A stretch of 64,000 nt of DNA. Source: Flavobacterium sp. 83. Lineage in GTDB: Bacteria > Bacteroidota > Bacteroidia > Flavobacteriales > Flavobacteriaceae. The notes below the pieces were generated by a model. It was not told where the DNA came from. It saw only the letters and a list, made by a program, of their open reading frames with translations, and did no database searches. Shown here in pieces: positions 57,770 through 64,000 of this stretch (position 1 is its first letter; every line of letters starts with the position of its first letter). The position numbers and the translations under genes are program-made. The stretch is from assembly GCF_000744835.1 (NCBI RefSeq), contig NZ_JQMS01000001.1:2790001-2854000 (forward strand). Direction: 5' to 3'.

Positions 57770-59275
57770 ATGGATAATATAGTAAAAAGACCTGAATTTA
57801 AGGCAACGTATGATAATTATATAGGAGGTAAATTTGTTGCGCCTATAGGAGGACAATATTTTGACGTAGTTTCTCCAATTGATGGAAAAGTATTTACAAG
57901 AGCTGCACATTCGACTAAAGTTGACATTGATTTGGCTGTTGACCATGCTCATGAAGCTTTTCAAACTTGGGGAAAAACATCCGTTACTGAACGTAGTAAT
58001 TTATTGAATAAAATAGCGCAAGTTATTGAAGATAATCTTGAATATATTGCTACCGTTGAAACTATAGATAATGGTAAAGCAATCCGAGAAACTTTAGCTG
58101 CTGATATTCCATTAGCAATAGACCATTTCAGATATTTTGCTGGTGTAATTCGTGCAGAGGAAAGTTCAATTGCTGAGCTGGATTCTCAGACGGTATCTAT
58201 CGCTTTGAGTGAACCTTTGGGTGTAATTGCACAAATTATTCCTTGGAATTTCCCTATTTTAATGGCGGTTTGGAAACTGGCTCCGGCATTGGCAGCAGGA
58301 AATACTGTAGTTTTGAAACCTGCTGAAAGTACGCCAATTTCAATTTTAGTTTTGATGGAATTGATAGGTGATATTCTTCCTCCAGGCGTTGTAAATATTG
58401 TAAATGGTTTTGGAGCTGAGCTTGGAAGAACTTTAGTGACGAATAAAAAAGTATCAAAAGCTGCATTTACTGGTTCTACACCAACTGGCCGTTTAGTGAT
58501 GCAATATGCTACCGAAAATATTATTCCAGTTACGTTAGAGTTAGGCGGGAAATCCCCTAATATTTTTATGAAATCTGTAGGAGATGCTGATGATGATTTC
58601 TTTGATAAAGCGATTGAAGGCGCCGTAATGTTCGCTTTAAATCAAGGGGAAATTTGTACATGCCCCTCTCGCTTACTGGTTCATGAAGATATTTATGAAA
58701 AATTTATTGCCCGAGTTATTGAAAGAACTGCAGCAATAAAATTAGGAAACCCATTGGATAGAACTACTATGATGGGGGCGCAGACTTCATTAGTTCAAAA
58801 AGAAAAGATTCTAAGCTATATTAAATTAGGAAAAGAAGAAGGTGCGGAGCTGTTAATTGGTGGGGAAGAAAACCATTTAGAGGGTAACCTTTCAGGAGGT
58901 TATTATATTAAACCAACTCTTTTCAAAGGGCATAATAAAATGCGTATCTTTCAAGAAGAAATATTCGGGCCAGTTTTAGCGGTTACCACTTTTAAAACAA
59001 CTGAAGAAGCTATTGCAATTGCAAACGATTCTATGTATGGTTTAGGAGCTGGAGTTTGGACGCGTGATGCGCACGAAATTTATCAGGTTCCGAGAGCTAT
59101 TCAATCCGGACGTGTTTGGATAAATCAATATCATTCATATCCTGCTGGCGCTCCTTTTGGAGGATACAAACAATCCGGAATTGGTCGTGAAAATCATAAA
59201 ATGATGCTTGGACATTACCGTCAGACAAAAAATATGTTGATTTCTTATGATAAAAAGAAATTAGGTTTCTTTTAG
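57770..59275 (+). CDS. NAD-dependent aldehyde dehydrogenase
   Basis: A 501-residue ALDH of the AldA/ExaC group, oxidising aldehydes to acids in the cytoplasm. Visible are the cofactor region [33 protein letters not shown], the catalytic Glu in [10 protein letters not shown], the catalytic Cys in [11 protein letters not shown] and [10 protein letters not shown]. It is followed by a DUF779 gene and an AraC regulator, a set I recall around alcohol and acetaldehyde metabolism genes. The substrate is probably a short aldehyde such as acetaldehyde. Confidence 0.92.
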   Translation: MDNIVKRPEFKATYDNYIGGKFVAPIGGQYFDVVSPIDGKVFTRAAHSTKVDIDLAVDHAHEAFQTWGKTSVTERSNLLNKIAQVIEDNLEYIATVETIDNGKAIRETLAADIPLAIDHFRYFAGVIRAEESSIAELDSQTVSIALSEPLGVIAQIIPWNFPILMAVWKLAPALAAGNTVVLKPAESTPISILVLMELIGDILPPGVVNIVNGFGAELGRTLVTNKKVSKAAFTGSTPTGRLVMQYATENIIPVTLELGGKSPNIFMKSVGDADDDFFDKAIEGAVMFALNQGEICTCPSRLLVHEDIYEKFIARVIERTAAIKLGNPLDRTTMMGAQTSLVQKEKILSYIKLGKEEGAELLIGGEENHLEGNLSGGYYIKPTLFKGHNKMRIFQEEIFGPVLAVTTFKTTEEAIAIANDSMYGLGAGVWTRDAHEIYQVPRAIQSGRVWINQYHSYPAGAPFGGYKQSGIGRENHKMMLGHYRQTKNMLISYDKKKLGFF

Positions 59276-59300
59276 TAGTTACAGATTATTGGTTAATCTT

Positions 59301-59332
59301 AAACCTGGCAGATTGTATAATTTGTCAGGTTT
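59301..59332 (+). other. Hairpin between ALDH and DUF779 genes
   Basis: Near-perfect 10-bp stem aaacctggca / tgtcaggttt (one G-T) followed by attttta, between two genes of one apparent operon. It may be a weak attenuator or a transcript stabiliser. Confidence 0.45.
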
Positions 59333-59351
59333 TATTTTTAAATTTAAAAAA

Positions 59352-59726
59352 ATGACAAAAAGACTCGAAGCTACAGAAAAAGCAATAGAATTAATTAAAA
59401 TATTGCAGGAAAAACATGGCGATTTGATGTTTTATCAAGCAGGAGGTTGTTGTGAAGGAACACAGCCACAATGTTTTGAAAAAGGAGGTTTCTACCAGCG
59501 AATGGGAGATGTTTGTATTGGTACAATCGAAAATACTGAATTTTGGGTAGATAAGGACTTATTCGAATATTGGAAACATGCACATTTTACTTTGGATGTA
59601 ATTGATGCTTTTGGAGTGGGTGGATTTTCACTTGAAACCCCATTAAAAAAAACATTCCGAATTGAATATCGCATTTTTACGCCAGAAGAGGAGCAAACAC
59701 TCGAGACTTTAAAATACATTGAATAA
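59352..59726 (+). CDS. DUF779 family protein
   Basis: A 124-residue protein starting at ATG 59352 (MTKRLEATEKAIELIKILQ); the frame is open upstream to 59289 but that part crosses the hairpin and lacks an ATG. Its cysteines in AGGCCEGTQPQC and GDVCIG suggest a metal site or redox role. DUF779 genes often accompany aldehyde dehydrogenases, and this one follows directly, so it probably assists aldehyde oxidation. Function unknown. Confidence 0.88.
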   Translation: MTKRLEATEKAIELIKILQEKHGDLMFYQAGGCCEGTQPQCFEKGGFYQRMGDVCIGTIENTEFWVDKDLFEYWKHAHFTLDVIDAFGVGGFSLETPLKKTFRIEYRIFTPEEEQTLETLKYIE

Positions 59727-59727
59727 A

Positions 59728-60651
59728 TTAATTTACATACAATAACTGATACTGTTTTGGAGTAATTCCTTCGTACTTTTTAAACAAACGAATAAAATAA
59801 TTGGAATCTTCAAAACCAGATAAATAGCACACTTCATTAATTTGTATGGTTGGATTTTTCAATAATTGTTTAGCACATCTTATTTTTTCGCTAATTACAA
59901 ATTCTATCGGACTCATGCCTAATTCTCTTTTAAAAAGTCTATAGAAAGAAGTGGTACTCATACATGCTTTTTCGCTCAAATTTTTCATGCTGATATTTTC
60001 TTTTAAATTCAATCGGATGAATTCGACCACTTGAGTGATAGGATTTTTTGGATCTGTAAAAAGACCATCATCAATTGCTTTTGCAGTTTGCGTTTGAATA
60101 ATACGAATTAATAATTCCTGCAAAGTCAAATCAGCTAAAGCATCTTTGGTAATTGAAGTGCTCATGCATTCTTTTATTAATTTATTAATTGTTGTCGCTA
60201 ATTCTACATTGTTATAAAAAAAATAATTTTGATAATTCAATTGCCAGAATTGTGTATTGCCTTCTTTTGGATAGCGTTCGTTTAAGAATTGTAATGTATC
60301 AGTAATTTTAGTTTGGTCTATCGCCAAAGCCAAACACTGTGTAGGATTACTTTTTGTAGCTTCTGGAAAATCAATTTTCATTTCTACATTCGAAGGAATA
60401 ACGACCGTTTCTCCTGGTAAATATTCAAAACTGGGATCATCAAAAAGATGCATTATTTTTTTGCCTCGTAACATGCTTGTTACCACTAAATCATTAAACT
60501 TCAAAGGAACTAACGTAGAAGATTCATAGGTTTCAAAAAGATTTAGCTCACAATGGTTTAAAGAATAAACAGTTCTGTTTTCAACTAATGTTTTCAATGA
60601 TTTCTCATTTGATAAATGAGGCGGATTTATTAAAGCACGATTGTTATTCAT
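59728..60651 (-). CDS. AraC family transcriptional regulator
   Basis: A 307-residue regulator with an N-terminal AraC_N-type sensory domain (about 20-185) and a C-terminal pair of helix-turn-helix motifs (MKNLSEKACMSTTSFYRLFK and INEVCYLSGFEDSNYFIRLF) ending GITPKQYQLLYVN. It is convergent with the DUF779 gene, with the two stops adjacent, and probably controls the aldehyde dehydrogenase operon. That link is inferred from position. Confidence 0.9.
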   Translation of the reverse strand: MNNNRALINPPHLSNEKSLKTLVENRTVYSLNHCELNLFETYESSTLVPLKFNDLVVTSMLRGKKIMHLFDDPSFEYLPGETVVIPSNVEMKIDFPEATKSNPTQCLALAIDQTKITDTLQFLNERYPKEGNTQFWQLNYQNYFFYNNVELATTINKLIKECMSTSITKDALADLTLQELLIRIIQTQTAKAIDDGLFTDPKNPITQVVEFIRLNLKENISMKNLSEKACMSTTSFYRLFKRELGMSPIEFVISEKIRCAKQLLKNPTIQINEVCYLSGFEDSNYFIRLFKKYEGITPKQYQLLYVN

Positions 60652-60724
60652 AGTTTCAAACTTGATAAAGACAAAGTTTAAATTTAATGAAAATAATTAG
60701 AACAGTCACACAGTTTAACAAATT

Positions 60725-61588
60725 TTAAATTAATTCTTCCACATGTTTCTTTATGTTTTCGGCAATTTTATGAGTGGGTAAATCATTTTCATCAGTCCCA
60801 AAAGGATCTTCGATTTCCTCGGCAATTAATTCTAAACTAGCCAAAACATAAAAGATAAAAACAACAACTGGTGCCACATAATAACCAAGGCTGAATGAAT
60901 AGCCAAAAGGTAAAGTCATTACATAAAAGAAGATGAATTTTTTAATAAAAGCACTGTAAGAGTAGGGTATAGGCGTGTTTTTGATTCTTTCGCAAGCGCC
61001 ACAAATTTCAGTAAAGGATAGTACTTCAGCATTTAAAATGATCAATTGGTCACCGGTTATTTTCTTTGAAGTATATAAATCATTGATTTTTTGAAATAGC
61101 ATTTTTGCTACCTGATTGGGTTTGTGTTTATGATGGTCAATTTCTAAATCTACACCATCAAATAATTGCTTACTGGTATCTGCATCATTCAAATGTTTGT
61201 GCAAAATGGAAGCATAACTGGGAATCATTTTTCTAAAATAATTGCGATCTTTTTCATCCTGTAAGATTACCGATAATTTGATGGCAAAATTACGACTGTT
61301 ATTGACTAAAGCTCCCCACATTTTGCGGCCTTCCCACCAACGGTCATAAGCAGTATTAGTTCTAAAAACTAATAATAACGAAATCACAAAACCCAACATT
61401 CCGTGCATGATAGTAATATTCTTAATGTAGCTATTGTCAGCTAATTGCCAATATTCAACTTCCAGATAACCAATAATTCCTGAGTAAACGCCTATAGCAA
61501 GCATTACCGGAAACAAAGTTCTAAAGGTATCTGCCTTATGAAAACGAAAAATAAATGTAAACCAATCCTTAGTATTGTATGAAATCAT
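60725..61588 (-). CDS. Bestrophin family ion channel
   Basis: A 287-residue membrane protein of the bacterial bestrophin family, pentameric anion or cation channels. The signature LVFRTNTAYDRWWEGRKMWG lies at about 78-97. Hydrophobic helices are at about 25-43, 60-80 and 210-255, and the acidic segment EEIEDPFGTDENDLP precedes the C-terminus. It lies 27 bases downstream of the TolC gene on the same strand and may be cotranscribed. Confidence 0.92.
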   Translation of the reverse strand: MISYNTKDWFTFIFRFHKADTFRTLFPVMLAIGVYSGIIGYLEVEYWQLADNSYIKNITIMHGMLGFVISLLLVFRTNTAYDRWWEGRKMWGALVNNSRNFAIKLSVILQDEKDRNYFRKMIPSYASILHKHLNDADTSKQLFDGVDLEIDHHKHKPNQVAKMLFQKINDLYTSKKITGDQLIILNAEVLSFTEICGACERIKNTPIPYSYSAFIKKFIFFYVMTLPFGYSFSLGYYVAPVVVFIFYVLASLELIAEEIEDPFGTDENDLPTHKIAENIKKHVEELI

Positions 61589-61615
61589 TTAGGCTAATTT
61601 TTTTCTAAATTTAAA

Positions 61616-62929
61616 TTAAAAAACAATAGTTCCAGCTAATTCTTTCAAAGCAATTTCAGATAATTTTGCTTGAAATTGCGCATCGTTGTAACGCACTTTT
61701 GCATTGACATAATTCAATTGCGCGGTTCTAAATTCTAAAGTAGTTATGGTTCCTATTCTAAATTTATCCAATGTAATATTCAGATTTTGTTTGGCAATAG
61801 CTTCATTTTTTTCTTCTAAAGTTATCAGTTCTAAATTTGTCAAATAGGTTTGATAGGAAGTTGCCAACTGTGAATTTAGAATCTGATTTTGTTGATCGAT
61901 CGCTATTTTAGAATTGTCAATTTGAATCTGGCTAATTTTCTCGTTTCGGTTTTGTGCAAATCCATCAAATAAATTCAAGGAAGCGCTAAAACCATAATTG
62001 AGTCCCCTTGATGAAGATTGTGTGGTAAAACCAAGACTGGATTGACTTTCAGAAAAATTATATCCGGTATTTAGTTTCACTGTTGGATAGCGTCCTGCTT
62101 TTATTTGCTTCAATTGTAATTCAACAACATTCTTATTGATAATTTGTGTTTCTAATTGTGGATTTTGCTTTTCAGCTAAAGCATTTAATTCAGCTAATAC
62201 TAGTGTATTATCTACTACAATTAAATCCACCACTTTGAAATCAATTTTAGCATCTCGTGCAAGTATATGATTCAATTGAATTTTAGTATTAGCCAATAAT
62301 TCCTTTTGCCTCAGTAAGGTCACTTTATCAGTATTTAAATCGACTTGCGCATTTAAAACTTCCAATTTTGATGCTTTCCCAATTGTGAATCGGTTCTGAG
62401 CCAAAGTCAATCGCTGGTTTGAAATAACTATTGTAGAATCTAAAGCAGATAATTGCTGTTGTTGTTGAACCAAATCAAAATAAGTAGCATGAACATCGCT
62501 TATTTTTGTAATTATGGTTAGTTTTAATTGTGCTTCACCCAATTTCTGTAACTGTTTCAATTGGTCCATTTTTGCAAACATTTTGAATCCGTCAAAAACA
62601 GTCCAATCTAATCCCACCCCATAAGTCAAACTATTGTTTTTAGCATTATCAAGTTTATTCACGGTCCCGTCTGAACGTGTTTGTGAAATGTTTTGAATAC
62701 CATTATTATCAGTAATTGTAGCTGTCGCTTTTGGCAACATTCCTGCATTTCCAGAACTTACGTTGGTTTTGTCAATCAATAAATTGTTTGATGCAATTTT
62801 GATTTCATAATTGTTTTCCAATGCAATTTTTACAGCATCTTCAATCGTTAATACTTCTTGAGCATTAGTTTTTATAACACAAAAAAGTATTAAAATGATA
62901 CTTTGAAATAGAATTTTAGTGTTCATCAT
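61616..62929 (-). CDS. TolC family outer-membrane efflux protein
   Basis: A 437-residue outer-membrane channel with a signal peptide (about 1-23, ending KTNAQ) and two repeated helical halves, each with a long coiled stretch (for example RLTLAQNRFTIGKASKLEVL and LNITLDKFRIGTITTLEFRT). It follows the RND permease by about 110 bases on the same strand, so it is the exit duct of a tripartite efflux pump. A membrane-fusion protein should lie further upstream, outside the window. Confidence 0.92.
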   Translation of the reverse strand: MMNTKILFQSIILILFCVIKTNAQEVLTIEDAVKIALENNYEIKIASNNLLIDKTNVSSGNAGMLPKATATITDNNGIQNISQTRSDGTVNKLDNAKNNSLTYGVGLDWTVFDGFKMFAKMDQLKQLQKLGEAQLKLTIITKISDVHATYFDLVQQQQQLSALDSTIVISNQRLTLAQNRFTIGKASKLEVLNAQVDLNTDKVTLLRQKELLANTKIQLNHILARDAKIDFKVVDLIVVDNTLVLAELNALAEKQNPQLETQIINKNVVELQLKQIKAGRYPTVKLNTGYNFSESQSSLGFTTQSSSRGLNYGFSASLNLFDGFAQNRNEKISQIQIDNSKIAIDQQNQILNSQLATSYQTYLTNLELITLEEKNEAIAKQNLNITLDKFRIGTITTLEFRTAQLNYVNAKVRYNDAQFQAKLSEIALKELAGTIVF

Positions 62930-63041
62930 AATTATATTTTTATTCCACGAATTAATTTTGAAAAACGTACTTAGTAGTTAATTTTAAATTTAAAAAAAAC
63001 AGTAAATCAGTTTTATCTAAATGAACTATGTTTCATTTAAA

Positions 63042-64000
63042 TTATTTTACTCCTTTTTCATATTCTTCAATATGATCAAATTCAGGGTAATGTTTTCTGG
63101 CTTTAGACCACATTAAATACATGGCAGGAATAACGAATAAGGTTAAAACTAAAGAGAAAATAGTTCCACCTACAATAACAACTCCCATCCCAATTCTGCT
63201 GGTTGAAGCAGCACCAAGTGACATTGCAATAGGCAATGCTCCTAATGAAATAGCCAAACTGGTCATTAAAATTGGACGTAATCTCGCTTCTGATGCTTCT
63301 AAAATAGCATCAATTTTTGATTTTCCCTGTTCTCGCAGCTGATTCGCAAATTCTACTATCAGAATTCCATTTTTGGTTACCAAACCAATTAACATTACAG
63401 TTCCAATTTGGCTGAAAATATTCCAGGTTTGACCAAAAAGCCATAACGAAAATAATGCCCCGGCAACTGCCATTGGTACAGTTAAAATGATAATGAAAGG
63501 ATCAATAAAACTTTCAAATTGTGCTGCTAGAATCAAAAATATAAGTAATAATGCTAAACCAAAAGCAAAAGAAGTATTTGAGCTACTTTCTACAAAATCT
63601 CTAGATTCTCCACCTAAATCGGTTGTGAAAGTATCGTCTAAAACTTTGGCTTTTATCTCATTCATCGCATCAATTCCATCGCTGATACTTTTGCCAGGAG
63701 CAAGACCTGCCGAAATAGTTGCAGACATATAGCGGTTATTATGATACAATTGCGGAGGATTACTTTTTTCTTCAATACTAACCACATTATCCATTTGTAT
63801 TAATTCCCCTTTATTATTTTTTACATACATCGAGGTTAAATCCAATGGTTTTGAACGGTCTTCTTGATTAAACTGCCCAATTACCTGATATTGCTTTCCA
63901 TTTCTCATAAAGTAACCAAAACGTTGGCCACTTAAAGAAAGTTGCAAGGTTTGCGCGATATCAATTACGGATATTCCTAAACTCTCCGCTTTTTCTCTAT
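63042..64000 (-). CDS. RND efflux permease, C-terminal part
   Basis: C-terminal portion (about 319 codons) of an inner-membrane AcrB/HAE1-type proton-driven pump. The frame stays open to the right edge (AESLGISVIDIAQTLQLSL at the edge), so the N-terminal two thirds are outside. Visible are the porter-domain end, DLGGESRDF, helices 8-12 (FAFGLALLLIFLILAAQFES, GLVTKNGILIVEFANQ) and ARLRPILMTSLA, typical of the family. It heads the run of efflux, TolC and bestrophin genes. Confidence 0.94.
   Translation of the reverse strand, partial: REKAESLGISVIDIAQTLQLSLSGQRFGYFMRNGKQYQVIGQFNQEDRSKPLDLTSMYVKNNKGELIQMDNVVSIEEKSNPPQLYHNNRYMSATISAGLAPGKSISDGIDAMNEIKAKVLDDTFTTDLGGESRDFVESSSNTSFAFGLALLLIFLILAAQFESFIDPFIIILTVPMAVAGALFSLWLFGQTWNIFSQIGTVMLIGLVTKNGILIVEFANQLREQGKSKIDAILEASEARLRPILMTSLAISLGALPIAMSLGAASTSRIGMGVVIVGGTIFSLVLTLFVIPAMYLMWSKARKHYPEFDHIEEYEKGVK

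Overview
The window comes from a low-GC member of the Bacteroidota, almost certainly Flavobacterium or a close relative. The 16S gene reads as Flavobacterium. Gliding genes (gldF, gldG) and a type IX secretion gene (porQ) are present. Promoters follow the TTG / TAnnTTTG pattern of this phylum rather than the sigma-70 pattern, and few starts have a Shine-Dalgarno sequence.

Layout. 1-2.7 kb: hsdS (cut by the left edge) and hsdM of a type I restriction-modification system; hsdM carries an in-frame palindromic minisatellite. 3-8.3 kb: mnmE, two tandem-domain universal stress proteins and a membrane-anchored MutS-like ATPase. 8.4-14.4 kb: dnaN, gldG-gldF, a small monooxygenase-like protein, an S-adenosylmethionine hydrolase-type protein and phoH. 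14.4-16.1 kb: an NsrR-like Rrf2 regulator and a flavohaemoglobin gene split by one TGA where Trp is expected. 16.2-20.4 kb: a HAD phosphatase, purC, an M42 peptidase and a DUF4294 protein. 20.5-26.8 kb: a complete rRNA operon (three tandem promoters, 16S, tRNA-Ile, tRNA-Ala, 23S, 5S, terminator) followed by tRNA-Phe and tRNA-Leu.

26.8-33.2 kb is the most accessory-looking part: a LytTR response regulator overlapping a beta-propeller histidine kinase, an unrecognised 178-residue membrane protein, and a bacterial homologue of the interferon-inducible IRG GTPases. The last two genes share a nearly identical 17-bp upstream motif, and direct-repeat arrays with two-helical-turn spacing lie in front of and behind the membrane-protein gene. 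This is the best candidate here for an undescribed functional unit.

33.2-35.2 kb: an endonuclease III-like protein, msrB and an alpha/beta hydrolase. 35.4-42.6 kb: a glycogen cluster, glgA-glgC-glgB plus a GH31 alpha-glucosidase. 42.7-53.1 kb: an M48 lipoprotein peptidase, an Atg22-like transporter, lon, porQ-cmk, a nucleoside-type transporter and rpsA, which has a strong promoter and a foldable leader. 53.2-57.5 kb: a CDF cation transporter, a fasciclin protein and pheT. 57.7-60.7 kb: aldehyde dehydrogenase, a DUF779 protein and an AraC regulator. 60.7-64 kb: a bestrophin, a TolC-type outer-membrane protein and the C-terminal part of an RND efflux permease running off the right edge.

Most genes are housekeeping. 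I see no insertion sequence, prophage or CRISPR array. All family calls rest on motif recognition by eye; no search was run.
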